Shown in pieces: positions 33,917-45,094 of a stretch of DNA of 64,000 bases. The position numbers were made by a program, and so were the translations under genes. The notes beneath the pieces were generated by a model. That model did not search any database and was not told the DNA's origin. It saw nothing but the letters and a program-made list of their open reading frames with translations. The stretch lies in contig CAMZMU010000063.1 of the NCBI GenBank assembly GCA_947311845.1, positions 61,557,833 to 61,621,832 on the forward strand, given 5' to 3'. The DNA comes from Poa pratensis. Its lineage: Eukaryota > Streptophyta > Magnoliopsida > Poales > Poaceae. Every line of letters begins with the position of its first letter. Position 1 is the stretch's first letter.

Positions 33917-34697
33917 TTTTTTTTGAGCAAACACCAAATATATTAAACCAGCAAATAGTACATGATTATATCGATTACAAAAATAATACTAAAAGAGACG
34001 AGCAAATCTTTGAGATCTTCAAGCCCTTTTTTCTTCCATGACATAATCTTGTACTTTTCTGAAGGCAGCCGTAGATCAATGATAAATACACCAAACCACG
34101 GACCTGTGAATACCAACGAAGTTTCTCCCCTTTTAATTTTGAACCGTAATGCCAAGCCTTTGTGCACGCACGCAACCATTAAATTAATCAAGCAACATCG
34201 GCAAGAGCACCACCACTGAAATTCCAAGGAAAAATAACCGAACAACTTTGTCGGCCGAGAGAACGAATCACCATTGTCGAGGACGTAGTAGCCGGAACAG
34301 ATATTGCGAGGACAATCCTCCTCGCGGCAACCACGAGAAACAATCCAAGATTGATCTGGCGAAGCAAGATCTGAAGAACCATACCTAGACAAACTTAATC
34401 TTCCAAAACCACCGTTGACGTCGGGAAGGAGATCTCGCCGTCGAACGAAAGCCGAAAGATTGCTTATTGTAGAAGATGTCATCTCCATTGATGAAGACGA
34501 CGACAACCAAAACCCTAGATTGAAATACTACTTTTATTAAAAACTCCACTCATAGATCGGATTCCCCACCCCTCCCGACGCCGGCAAGGCCGGCCGGAGG
34601 AGGGGAAACCGATCTACGGTGGAGGAGAAGAAGTGACGACGCGTAGGTTCTAAGCGGCGGCGGCTTTTCTCGTGGCCAACCTGTTATGCGGATGCGC
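33917..34697 (-). mobile_element. Poly(A) retroposon with 10-bp target duplication
   Basis: ACTATAAAAC flanks the segment at 33907-33916 and 34698-34707. Just inside the left copy is a T-run on the plus strand (a poly(A) tail on the minus strand); the GC-rich 5' end abuts the right copy. This is the signature of target-primed retroposition by LINE machinery. It carries the ORF below. It could be a LINE/SINE-type element or a processed retrocopy of a gene; it has no RNA polymerase III box that I can identify. Confidence 0.65.
33943..34506 (-). CDS. ORF of 187 codons inside the retroposon, family unknown
   Basis: ATG at 34506, stop at 33943 just before the poly(A) tail. It begins MSSSSSMEMTSSTISNLSAF, then RRRDLLPDVNGGFGRLSLS, with a Cys-rich middle (WWCSCRCCLINLMVACVHKG) and a hydrophobic end (SIIFVIDIIMYYLLV). 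The uninterrupted frame spans most of the element, and a 5' leader of about 190 nt precedes it. I recognise no domain, and late codons could simply be an open 3' UTR. Translation is not shown. Confidence 0.35.
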   Translation of the reverse strand: MSSSSSMEMTSSTISNLSAFVRRRDLLPDVNGGFGRLSLSRYGSSDLASPDQSWIVSRGCREEDCPRNICSGYYVLDNGDSFSRPTKLFGYFSLEFQWWCSCRCCLINLMVACVHKGLALRFKIKRGETSLVFTGPWFGVFIIDLRLPSEKYKIMSWKKKGLEDLKDLLVSFSIIFVIDIIMYYLLV

Positions 34698-34744
34698 ACT
34701 ATAAAACGTTTTGGTAGGCTATAATAGCAAGTCAAAACAGAGGC

Positions 34745-35125
34745 CAAGCTACACGTAGCTCTTTATTTTAAAAAAAATTAAAAAATCTTATTTTAAAGTT
34801 CTCAAAAATTATGAAAAAAATCCCAACCGTGCTAGATAATAGTGCATTGTGCATAATCTCAACTCAAAATAATTTATATTCTGGGCTACACAAAAAATAA
34901 CTAAATCTGATAAATTTTGCGGAGTTCAAGTTTTGCACTATTCACTACTTTTAGATTTTTTCATTTTTCACATACCAAAATATAACATATTTCTATTTGA
35001 GATTTTACAGATTGGTAGAAGACAACATATTCTACATTTAGGATTGTTTTCAGATTTTTTGAAACTTCAAAAATGTGATTTTCAAAATTTGCAAAATAAA
35101 GAGCTATGTGTAGCCCGAGCTACAT
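34745..35125. repeat. Foldback (long-TIR) MITE 1
   Basis: The left end GCTACACGTAGCTCTTTATTT pairs with the right end AAATAAAGAGCTATGTGTAGC; inner parts such as GATTTTTTCATTTTTCAC also look mirrored. AT-rich, non-coding. Related in plan to the element at 43735-44097. The exact target duplication is not clear. Confidence 0.55.
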
Positions 35126-35381
35126 ATCGCCCCTCCGTATAATACTACCTTTTCTTTTCGTGGTGGGAGAGATCACTTCGAGAATTCGCTTACGTTCAGG
35201 GCAGGAGGTGTTCCGGAATCCTTTACAAGATGGGGACCTCCGAAATAGTTGGAGGAAATCAAACCGAGATGCTCTCCAGTAGAGAGACTCCCGTCGATAA
35301 ATCCTAGAGTCAACACCGCGCACGTACACATGTAAACTTCCGAAACAATTGTTCCTTGTACAAAAATTCTTCTACCTCGCC

Positions 35382-36356
35382 ATGGAGCCGGATATGGAAG
35401 AAGGGGCATCGCCTCACGTTCCCGCTGCTCCAAGGAAGCACGAAGAATTCCTTCGCTTCATCATGCTGTCAGCCTTGATACTAGCCGGGTTCTTCGCCGT
35501 GGCGCTGTTCGTTTTATTTTTCCCCGATCCCGACCGACACCAGGACCTCGTCCCAACTTTCTACCTCGACCTCGCCGGCTTCGACGAGCTCGACGGCGCG
35601 ACGACCGTCGTCTCCCCTACGTTCAACCTCACGCTCCACGGCGTCAGCAGCAGACGGAGCTCGGAGTCGTGGGAGCTCTGCAGCGAGCGCGGGACGGTGG
35701 CGGTCTCCTACGCAGGGGCGGTGCTCGCGTGGGGCCGCGTGCCCGGGTTCTGCGTCGCCGAGGGCGCTCAGAGGCACCTGAGGATGGTCGCGCTCGCCGC
35801 CGGCGTGGGGATCTTGTCAGGGTATGTGAGAGTAGAGTAGTGATATGCAATAGTAGTATGTTGGTAGTTGAGGGCATATTAGGTATTACACCTTTAGTGG
35901 CATCTAGTAGTTGGCTATGTCTTTATAAGCCACCATTGTATCCTATGATTGCAACCAAGAAATACAAACCCTAATTGTTATCTTATTTTTCTGCAATTTA
36001 TCTTAGATTTAATTCCTGCAATTTAGCACTTTTATCTCCAATTCCCCTCAAATCCTTGTTCTTGCTGATCCTCCTCACGTCAGATCCATCAGGGTCCTGA
36101 CAAGTGGTATCAGAGCTCTCCGACGAGCTACTCTCACATACCCTGACAGCTCTCCGACGAGCTGCGCGGCCGCATGGCATCGGAGAGGCGGTCACGGGCC
36201 GCGGAGGTGGACGTGGACATCGTGCTGGACTCGTATGTGGACCACTCGAAGAGCTTCCTGTCGTGCCGAGTGAAACTGGATGATGGGCCGTCACGGCGGA
36301 CGGCGCCCTGTAGAGTCCTTGTGCCGTACCTCTGGTGCAACGAGAACATTGACTAA
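35382..36356 (+). pseudogene. LEA2/NDR1-HIN1-like membrane protein gene 1, interrupted by an LTR insertion
   Basis: ATG 35382 (CGCCATGG) opens a protein with a short cytosolic N-terminus, one membrane helix (FIMLSALILAGFFAVALFVLFF) split here as FIMLSALILAG and FFAVALFVLFF, and a LEA2-like outer domain with SPTFNLTLHGVSS and a VAVSYAGAVLAWGRVPGFC motif. The frame is cut at 35815 by a 334-bp LTR-type insertion. Because LTR codons read through, the present frame ends at TAG 35838-35840 (152 codons). Beyond the insertion the same gene resumes at 36149 (SDELRGRMASERRSRAAEV) to TAA 36354-36356. Comparison with the 38.6-kb paralogue (GVGLPTELAELMADEKR) shows only the five duplicated target bases need removing. 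Relatives of this family act at the plasma membrane in defence or stress; the role here is not known. Confidence 0.6.
35815..36148 (+). mobile_element. Aberrant copia-type insertion: one LTR plus primer site, with an inverted LTR end
   Basis: LTR 35815-36102 begins TGTCAGGGTATG and ends GGGTCCTGACA, with a TTTATAAG TATA motif. AG and the primer site TGGTATCAGAGC (36105-36116) follow directly. Next comes a short copy of the flanking gene sequence (CTCTCCGACGAGCT), then 36128-36148, the exact reverse complement of the first 21 bases of the LTR. Flanks GATCT (35810-35814) and GCTCT (36149-36153) look like a 5-bp target duplication with one change. So the insertion has a normal left LTR but an inverted copy of the LTR start as its right end. 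Confidence 0.7.
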
Positions 36357-36479
36357 TTAGTTTCTTTTTTGCGAATTAGTTAACAGCTTTACCGATATTA
36401 ATTCGGTTTTGCTAATTCTCAATCGAATGAGAATTAGCTTAGTTCTCATTCATTCGCATGACATCATCAGTTGTAGATG

Positions 36480-36725
36480 GACTTGCAATTGCTTCGGACC
36501 ATTTGATTTGCTTCGTGATTCGTGCATCAGTTGCAAGTCAACTTGCAACTAGGATTTGATGACGTCATGCGAATGAGAATTAAGTTAATTATCATTTGAC
36601 TGAGTGCAACTGCCGCGGACCATTTGATTTGCTTCGTGATTCATGCTAATCATGAGTTGCAACTTGACTTGCAACTGGGATTGATGACGTCATGTAAATT
36701 AGAATTAAGCTAATTCTCATTCGAC
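36480..36725. repeat. Two direct copies of a ~121-bp unit
   Basis: CGGACCATTTGATTTGCTTC occurs at 36495 and 36616; both copies continue through ACTTGCAACT and GATGACGTCATG to AGAATTAA. The copies are diverged. TGACGTCA palindromes are present in both. Confidence 0.65.
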
Positions 36726-36774
36726 TGAGCGCTAGAGAGACCAATATTAATTTACAACGGAAAGTTTGTTAGTT

Positions 36775-37172
36775 GAGTGAATTCCACATTATACCTCATA
36801 GTTGTGCATTTGTGACACTTATTACCCCATTTAGTGTATCAAAATTTAAAATACACCATATAAAAAAATTGAACACGGTTTTACACCATTTTTGCATTCT
36901 CCATGTTTCGTTAAACTAGTCCGGCAAATATGTAAAGACCGGAGGGCATCATCGAAGATAATGTCTAGCCTTCTCTTCACCATCTGTTTAATTCCTCATC
37001 ATTGTCCTGGTAATTTTGATCGTCAATCATCACCTCACACCTTGCCCCACGGAAATGCATCAGAAAAAGAGGATCTAAAGTTTTTAAAATGTGTAATATA
37101 AACGACTTTTCACTAGATGGGGTAATTAGTGTGACAAATGTATAACTAGAGGGTAAATAGTGGAATTCACTC
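36775..37172. repeat. MITE with ~55-bp terminal inverted repeats
   Basis: GAGTGAATTCCACATTATACC at the left matches the inverse of the right end (GAATTCCACTATTTACCC), and similarity continues through the ATTACCCCAT segments. Flanks share TTGTTA-like sequence, compatible with a 9-bp Mutator-type duplication but not proven. Confidence 0.65.
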
Positions 37173-38640
37173 TTGTTATTTTGATATTCTGAGTACTAGA
37201 TCTTTATGTTAGTTTCTTTCTTTCTAGATCCTTCTAATTACTTTTCTGGGTTGTTGGAAATATGTTTTTGTGAAAAAAGTTCACCATTCTATCACGGAGT
37301 AATAATCATCAGAAACAGCTCAAACTTTTCTAAAAGTAATAAAATAGGTTTATAGGCCACCTAGTGCAATACCCCACATTTATAGAACTCGAAAGGGTAG
37401 CAATTAGGATTGTGCATCTTTGTATTCATGCATGTTTGCAAAATTTAGAAAAAAATGCGCTTTTGTGTAAAAAGGACTGGGAGTCAATATCTGACGAACG
37501 TCAAGGATTTGGAAACAGATCTCTGACATATAGTCGAGAGGTGTCAAGACCACACAAATCATTATTTTCAAAACTTATGTTTCTAAGAGAAATAATATCT
37601 CTACTGAGATCATCTCAAATTCAAATCTTAACATCTCACTTGTGAGATCATTTTTAAATTTAAATGATATATTCCAAGAAAATTCAAATAACTCATCTTG
37701 ATCTATTCAAAATTAAATTTTCACATCTTATTCTTTATCTTATATTCCAAACACATCTTTACAAAAATATCTATACCATCTTATACAAATTCAAATTCCA
37801 AGTATTCAAATCTCAAACTCATTCATTCAAAGCATCAACATATATTCAAAAATTCCCATGAACAATTATATTTCAAATCTTTCTCTCACAAACTCATACA
37901 ATTCTTACAAGTGGTTTTACCACTGGAATTACTTTGGAAAACTAGAAATACATGAATCTGTTACAACTTGTGACAATTACAGAAATAAAGAAAAATCATT
38001 AACTAAACCTATCTAAATCTTTTCTCTTGATCATCTTTTGGATCAAATTTTCATCTGCAAAAGGAAACACAAAAACAAAACAGGAAAGGGGTTGTTAGGG
38101 TTAAAATGTTGCCAACACCATTTGGTGCTGGCAGATTAATATTTTGAACCTGGCATGGGCCAATTAGGATTAAGACCTAATGAAGCTAAGAGAAAGCACC
38201 CAAATGGAGAATGCCGTAACAATTTAGGCAACTTTGGGACAGACCACCAAAGGAGGAGACCATGCTCTATTTTTCTTAAGGCAACCGAGGGGCAAAGGCA
38301 ACTACGAGCAATGGATCAAGTCCAATAAGAGCGAGCAAAGGCAACAAATGCTGGTGTAGAGCATGATCTGGTGATCTCAGCATGATCTTTGTCATTTTTG
38401 TGTAGAGCAGAATATAAAATATTTCAAATCCAGATTTTACACGTTAGTGGGATATATCATTTACAACATACATAATTTTTCAAGATTTATTTAAAATTTA
38501 TAAATATGATTTTTTAAAATAGAGTGAGCACTGGAGGCCAGAGTAAGAATTCTCTACTCCAAAGTTGTGATATATCCAAGAAGATCGAAACTTTCATCAT
38601 TAGAACTTTACAAGCACACGTCCACAACCCTGGTAGGTTA
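37173..38640. other. AT-rich stretch without a recognisable gene
   Basis: Runs of ATTCAAAT-like sequence between 37610 and 37900 suggest an old, decayed repeat. No LTR pair, terminal repeats or coding domain identified. Confidence 0.4.
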
Positions 38641-38643
38641 CTC

Positions 38644-39261
38644 CTATCCGCGATAACAGAGCATCTTTTCAACGCCCTCAGATTCATCCCTCAGCTCCAT
38701 GCGCTTGCAAGGGGGCCGCGGGTCTGCCGCTGCACCGTGAAGGCTTGCGGTGCACCTGAAGAACATGTACTTGAGCGAGATGACTCGAACCTCCAGCTGC
38801 ACCGCGCCTCCGTCGCGCTTCTCGTCGGCCATCAGCTCGGCCAGCTCCGTCGGCAGGCCAACGCCTCCGCTCCCCGCGAAGACGGCCACCTGCCCGGTAC
38901 CGTTCGACGGCACGCAGAGCTTCTGCACGACGCCGGTGGCGAGCGGGACGCCGCCGTACAGGACGACCGCCTCGCCGCCCACGCACTCCTCGTAGCCGAC
39001 GCCGACGTTGTCGATGCTCAAGGTGAGGTTGAACGCCCGTGGGACACGGGAGTTGAGTCCGGAAGCTCTGTCCACGGTGATGGATAGCTCGGGTTCCTTG
39101 CGAGGAGAGCCGTCGATGGTTAAAAGGGTGTAGAAAAGCCAAACAGCCCACACGACGAGCAGCAACAGAAAGGCCAAGCAAGCGACGGTATACGTGGGCT
39201 TCTCGCGGCACGGCGGGAGGTGCTTCTTCTCGCTCGTGTCGGCTAGCAGCTTTTCCTCCAT
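38644..39261 (-). CDS. LEA2/NDR1-HIN1-like membrane protein (205 aa)
   Basis: ATG at 39261 (begins MEEKLLADTSEKKH), TAG at 38644-38646, single exon. A short cytosolic tail is followed by one membrane helix at about residues 26-47 (VACLAFLLLLVVWAVWLFY) and an outer LEA2-like domain with AFNLTLSIDNVG, VLYGGVPLATGVVQKLC and QLEVRVISLKYMFFRCTASL. The order matches the interrupted gene at 35.4 kb and the broken copy at 51.6 kb. Grass genomes hold many such single-pass proteins related to NDR1/HIN1. The frame is intact. A 1.3-kb copia-type element sits 231 bp upstream of the ATG and may have changed the promoter. Family assignment rests on topology and the FNLTL-type motif. Confidence 0.6.
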   Translation of the reverse strand: MEEKLLADTSEKKHLPPCREKPTYTVACLAFLLLLVVWAVWLFYTLLTIDGSPRKEPELSITVDRASGLNSRVPRAFNLTLSIDNVGVGYEECVGGEAVVLYGGVPLATGVVQKLCVPSNGTGQVAVFAGSGGVGLPTELAELMADEKRDGGAVQLEVRVISLKYMFFRCTASLHGAAADPRPPCKRMELRDESEGVEKMLCYRG

Positions 39262-39492
39262 GATCGTTACGTTCTGTTGCAGGCTGTGGATTAAGATGTT
39301 AGAGATAGAGATGTCCGGCCGTGTCTCTCTTCGCTGTTGGATATGACAAGGCAAACGTTTGTGCAGTCCGGGCAGACCAAGACACCAAGGTAATTGGGAA
39401 GCGTACTTGCGCACGCCTAAATCAGGGATCAAGAGTTTGAATGCAATTCTGTTATTTTGAGTTCCTCTAAATCTGCAGGAGTTCGGTATATC

Positions 39493-40784
39493 TGTTAGAG
39501 TATATGTACGGTTAGGATTGATTAGGGTTAGATCATTCTTGTACTCCAAGTCTCCTACCCCTTGTACTCCTATATAAACCCCCCACCAGGGTCCAGATCA
39601 ATACAACAACAAAAATTAGGGATTCTATATTTTCCACATGGTATCAGAGCGGTTAGTCTCACGACGCCGATCTTAGGACTTCCCACCACTTCCGCATCGC
39701 GCGCCGCCCCCAGGGAGATCAATCTCCTCTCCTCGGGGGCGTGGCACCCGATCTCGATCAAAGATCGGATCGGTTCTTTAGATTAGATTTTAGACAATTT
39801 TCGAAATTTCAATTCTGTAGATTAGATCCAACTAGCCAAATAAATCCCTATATCTCTGCCGCCCTCGAAAATTTCCGGTGCAAATCTGTGCAGAAGTCCT
39901 CACGAAGAAATCGACGACGAAGGATGCTACGCGTCCACGACGATCCGATCTATCGGGGCACGACACCATCGCGCGTGTCTCCAGCATCCGGCCGGCCTCG
40001 CGCATCGAGTCCAAGCGGCCACAGCCCACTCGACGACGACACGCAGCATCACACACACGGCAGTCCAAGACCAAGCTCGTCGCTCGATCTACACTGCCAG
40101 CCTCTCCAACCTGATCGATGCATGCACCATTCAGATCACGTCATGCGTGGTCTCCAGCAGCTCTCCAGGCTACATGGAACATGATGAGGTTAGCTTGAAA
40201 TTGTCATACACGTTCGCACATGGAATTTTCTATGGTGCATCAGATCTATTTCGAGCACCAGCAACCGTATACGACTCTGCCGAGGCTATATACATCGACT
40301 CCATCGGTCTCCTACGCGCCAGCACGCCGTCTACATCAAGCCATCCCGATCTGCACTGCATCAAGCCGAAACTACACCGACCGCGACAACCTCGACCACG
40401 GCTACATCACGCTCGGCTACCTCGACATCAACATCATACACACGTCTACAGCAACTCAAGAGCTCCAGTCGACAGCATCCACGTCATTCCTTGCGTCCAT
40501 GACACTCCCGCTGTGACTGCGGGAGGGAAGAGAAGGAACCTGAAGGGGACGGCGATGATGACAAGGTGGAGGAGGCGACAGACGCACATGACTCTTCAGT
40601 CGCAATCGTCCGCTTCACTCCCGCTACGACTGAGGGGGATGTTAGAGTATATGTACGGTTAGGATTGATTAGGGTTAGATCATCTTGTACTCCAAGTCTC
40701 CTACCCCTTGTACTCCTATATAAACTCTCCACCAGGGTCCAGATCAATACAACAACAGAAATTAGGGATTCTATATTTTCCACA
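39493..40784 (+). mobile_element. Non-autonomous copia-type LTR element (1.29 kb)
   Basis: LTRs 39493-39638 and 40640-40784 (about 145 bp, three substitutions and one indel) begin TGTTAGAGTATATG and end TTTTCCACA. The primer site TGGTATCAGAGC is at 39639-39650 and the polypurine tract TGAGGGGGA at 40631-40639. The target duplication ATATC is perfect (39488-39492 and 40785-40789). The LTRs carry CTATATAAAC. The 1.0-kb interior encodes no gag or pol that I can find, so it must be mobilised in trans. It lies upstream of the LEA2-like gene at 38.6 kb, in the opposite orientation. Confidence 0.88.
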
Positions 40785-40877
40785 ATATCAATAGATTTGA
40801 TTCCAATACATATCCACGACCACGAAGGGCAGGCTCGCAAAAGACTTCTTTGGCTATATATATCCAGCAAAACATTA

Positions 40878-42664
40878 TTATTTTGATGAAGAGCATATTC
40901 GGGTGGAGACTGCCGCCGATGACATGGAAGAGTCTCGTGCCGGCCATGTTTGTTCGCGGGGCTGTGCAATGAGCTGTGTTGAGGTGAAGGCGATGGCGAA
41001 TGTTGGTGAAGCAGAGATGCTGCAGACCGACAACCCGAGAAAGCACGCCATGATGAGCATGCAGGGGATCTGCAGGCTGATGTGGATGACAAGGTAGCTG
41101 TTGATCCACCAAGGCACCAAGGATGGGTTGCAAATGCACTAGTTCTAGTATAGAAGTAGCTAGGTGATACTACTCCACGGGCAGGCTAGCCATGATCCTA
41201 GGTGCAGTTCTCCACGGGCTATGTCCTAGACGCAGTTCTCTACAAGTTCATGTTCTTCATGGAAGCGTCATATCCTTTCTCCAAGTAGTTAACGTTGCCT
41301 GTCCCTTCCTAATAGTATCCTCGCTCGAGTTAAGATCTGTTGACGCCACAGCTCTATCTTCTGAACGTCAATCTGTCGTAGAAGGGCGATAAGCTCTGGC
41401 AGCCGAAGAAGGCTATTCAACGTCCAGGATAACTGCAGCACACGGCAAACAACTCTGCATCAGTAACCCAAATGCCCCAAGTGAATCATAAGAGAGGGGA
41501 CGAGGCAATAATACTGTGTCCTGAAGCAAAAAAACACTGATTTAGTGCTACAAGTGGCTAAAAAATTTAACCTTCCAGTAGAAGTTCTTCTCGACGAAAA
41601 CAGCGAAGAATCCACATTTCTTGCCTTCTTTCGTAAATTGCTCCACGAATAAGACATTCAGGATCCACGTTATCTCAGGAAGCACGGCAGCAAGTGCTAC
41701 GGACAAGGCAAAAAAGGAGAACTCTTGCCGCTCCTGTCAAAGTTAATCAGAAGCAGAGATAAATTACATAATCTTTTTTGTGGTCAGTAAGTTTCACAAT
41801 AAATGTTATTCTAGGGTTTTCGTTTTGTGCTCACTCATGAAATGTATGCAGAAGACTACACAACCCTTTTCAGTTCACTTACCTATTGCTTAGGATGTTT
41901 CACTGCATGGGAAATGTCATTTCCCAAAATAATGTATGGTATGAAGATGAAAAAGTATGGCGATTTTACTGATCACAGAACATGTATAAGGAACAAACAG
42001 AGAGAACATGTTGCCTATCAACCTTACTGCTATGGTACGTGCTTCTAGCCCATATAAATAACACTATAATTAGTGAGGAGTAGTGTTTATTGAAAGCAAA
42101 CTACACAATTATTTGAGAATGGGAAGTATGAAATATTTTTAACGAGTAACTTTACCATTGATAATTTCCTACAAATATTGGCAGCGAATCCCAAAACAAC
42201 AGCCATCCAGCCGGCTAGCTGCAGCCTGCCCCAGCAAACGTGAAAGTCAAACGCGAAGGTGCAGAGTTTGACCAGTACGCATGTCCCAGCGGCAGAGATC
42301 CCAAAGTGAAACAGAGTCTGCAAAGAATAAGTAGCCTATGAATTACCACTTGACGGTTAAATGGATCAACTGGTATATCCAGTGGTACGCACCTTCTTTA
42401 GGTCGATCCAGCAAAGATACATCAGCCATACGAGATTAGAGACAAGCAGATCCTAGCACAATAACCATGTAGGTGTCCACTTGGCGCCATGGACAACCGA
42501 TCTGCTTTGAATCTCGCTGTTTGTTGCTCGTACAGCTAGTTTCACAGTACCATATCCAAAAGAATGTGGCAAAGAGTGATAGAGTGAACCACCTCACCAG
42601 CCACGGGTTCACCTGTGTCCGAACCCCGTCTTGATCACGCCTTCTAATTCTGAAAACTCGCCAA
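40878..42664 (-). pseudogene. Multi-exon polytopic membrane protein gene, family not recognised
   Basis: Exons supported by GT/AG sites and matching phases on the minus strand: 42393-42664, 42156-42317 and 41572-41733, plus a possible last exon at about 40878-41120. They encode hydrophobic segments, for example WLVRWFTLSLFATFFWIWYC, SNLVWLMYLCWIDLKK, GWMAVVLGFAANICRKLSM, FFALSVALAAVLPEITWIL and YLVIHISLQIPCMLIMACFL: about five or six membrane helices. In exon 42393-42664 the frame breaks between GSACL and SNLVW (a TAA arises near 42436), pointing to a one-base deletion. N-terminal exons were not found. The pattern looks like a real host gene now decayed, or a sequencing slip. No family assigned. 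Confidence 0.45.
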
Positions 42665-43734
42665 CTGCGCATAAATACATGGAATTAAACTTTCATTAAT
42701 AAGACGATGACTTGTCCCATTCTATACAGTTGAGATGTACAACTACAAATAACTTATACCCTGGAGACACGAGCAGCCAGCACACCAAAATAAAGCCTGT
42801 TCGTAAGAAAAAAGATAGGAAAAAGTAAACATCAAAATGCGATACAAACAACAATGATAACAATCAAATATTTAGGAAGGAGATACTTCATACCAAGCTG
42901 CGTGAACATTTTCTCAGCTTCCCAATACCGCAAGAATGAGAAAAACTACCACTGGCCAAGTCAGTGCTGACAAAAAAAGGGGACTAAATCAGTGGTTTGA
43001 GCACAATAACATTTACCATGGCCACATGCCACTGCGTTACACCTGGGAGATATCTCGCAACGACCATAAAGTACAGTGTATTAGTACATTTCCTGAACTG
43101 CTTACTTACTGGTACCTCTTTGAAACAGGGTAGAAGGATCAAATTTACATAAGAGGACTTAAGCAACCACAACGCACACGATGACCCAGCCAGCAACTTT
43201 GAAGTTTGAAATTCAACATCATCCAATGTTAAGTGTGACCAAAAAAAATCGGTGGTGATTGTTTTACATCTTCATCTGATTTTTAGGAGATTCTTACCAT
43301 CTGGTGGGTAGACAAAATGACACAATTTTCGAACCTTACCCACAGGATTTGAGTCAAAAATAAACATATGTTTGTCACATGCTACTTATATCATTTTAAA
43401 TTCGCATGATGCCAAGCTCAAGGTTAATAAGACTCTGTAGTACCCCATTGTTAAATAAAAAGGGTATCTAGGCGCTAAGCGAAGCCGGCTTCCCCTAGTA
43501 TATTTTCAGATATTTCAATTGGAAATGTGATTTGTATCGGATATAATTTTCAACATCTTGTATAAGGACATTGCCCTTGTCCGAAATACTTGTTTTCTGA
43601 ATTGAAAGGAGTATTGAAGCAAAGACTTGGTAACCTTGCAGGAGGGGATTCCCAACGGGTGGCTGCTGCAATCTTTGATGATTGTTATTATATGGCAAAT
43701 GAGCTAGTGAGTGGAGAGTGGATTTTTGGAATCT

Positions 43735-44097
43735 GAGCTACATGGAGCCCTTTTTTTGAAAAAATATATGATATTTTATGTTTTCAAAAATCACGAAAAA
43801 AATCACAGATGTAGATAGTGATGAGATCTACAAGCTTGCAGAATTTTACCTTAAAATCCGTTGTATTTGGGCTGTACAAAAAATAAAAATCAGGGAAAAT
43901 TCAAATTTTGAAACTGTGTATTGTTTTCACCACCCAGATCCACCCATTTGTCTTTTTTGTACAGCCCAAAATACAACAAATTTGAAGTTAATTTTTTTCA
44001 TGATTGTAGATCTCGACAATATCTACATCCGGGTATTGTTTCACGATTTTAGATTTCGAATTTTTGAAAAAATAGGCACCATGTAGCTCGGGCTCCA
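43735..44097. repeat. Foldback (long-TIR) MITE 2
   Basis: The left end GAGCTACATGGAGCCCTTTTT pairs with the right end AGGCACCATGTAGCTCGGGCTC. Inner segments TTTGGGCTGTACAAAAAA and TTTTTTGTACAGCCCAAAA are also inverted, so the whole element can fold back. Non-coding. Confidence 0.65.
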
Positions 44098-44645
44098 TTA
44101 TAGGTTTTCGCTAGTGAGTGTGAGTTCTGAGCACATGAGTTTGCTCAGGTGACAAAGTATTCTTTCTTTTTTGAGATTGATAACAAAGTATTCTGACTCT
44201 AGTATCCGGCTAGACACTCCTTCTCTTGAAATTGTACCTCTTCTTATCAATGATGTAACGCTTATTATGATTGAATGAAGAGGTACCTATTTGTCAAAAA
44301 AACATGACATTCCATTCCATTCCTACGTTTTTGAAATATCGTGAACCAATGATGCCTGACGTTTACTAGAATTTGATTTATTTGCTTGATTTTATCCAAC
44401 ATACATTTGCACTAACATAGTAAGAAATATATGCAGAGTAGATATCACAGAAAGTTTCTTTATGATTCATATAACAAGAAAAGTACATTTACATAAGAAA
44501 GATATCAATCAAGAAGAAATAAATTACAAGCATAATACTCCCTTCTCATTTACGATTCAAACTCCTTTGGATATTGGATATGTCTATCAACTTTCAAAAG
44601 AGAACTTGAAAGTTGTGAGAGGTGCATAACAGTTTTCCATCCAGG

Positions 44646-45094
44646 TGTCTAAAGCTCTAAATTTGTTCCACGAGTTGTCGTGAAAAATATTAGAGAATTT
44701 GACACCCCGAATTCCATTCACGACATTTGAATAATTCGTGAATATACTTTGGCACCAAATAATCTTGATGAAATGCCCCATATATCAAACAACGCGACAA
44801 TAAGAGTTCTATTCTCATTGGACATTGACCTTGATTCAAATAACCGAGCTTAAAATGCTCAATAGTATTCCAGCCTTCATAGTAAAAAACAAAAAAGTCA
44901 ACATATGACTATAATATATCAATAAAAGTTAATGGTCGAATAACATACCTCAAACATAACTTTGAAGATTATGATTTGAGTGTTGTCCAATGATATGATA
45001 TCCAATGACTCCTTATGCGAGAAATTCAATGGTAGAGCACAGGGAAGGCGGTGATAGAGCACAAATGTCAAGAAACCTCGTGTCACCAATGACC
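44646..45094 (-). other. Possible exons of an unrecognised gene
   Basis: Exon 44949-45094 has a good acceptor (TTTTTAG) and donor (GAG then GTATGT) and reads SLVTRGFLTFVLYHRLPC, then HKESLDIISLDNTQIIIF. To its left a 60-codon open segment ending near 44690 reads GWNTIEHFKLGYLNQGQ, then LVPKYIHELFKCREWNSG, after an acceptor-like CTATGAAG. The two do not join in phase, so either an exon is missing or a frameshift exists. Protein-like composition, no family recognised. Confidence 0.3.
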
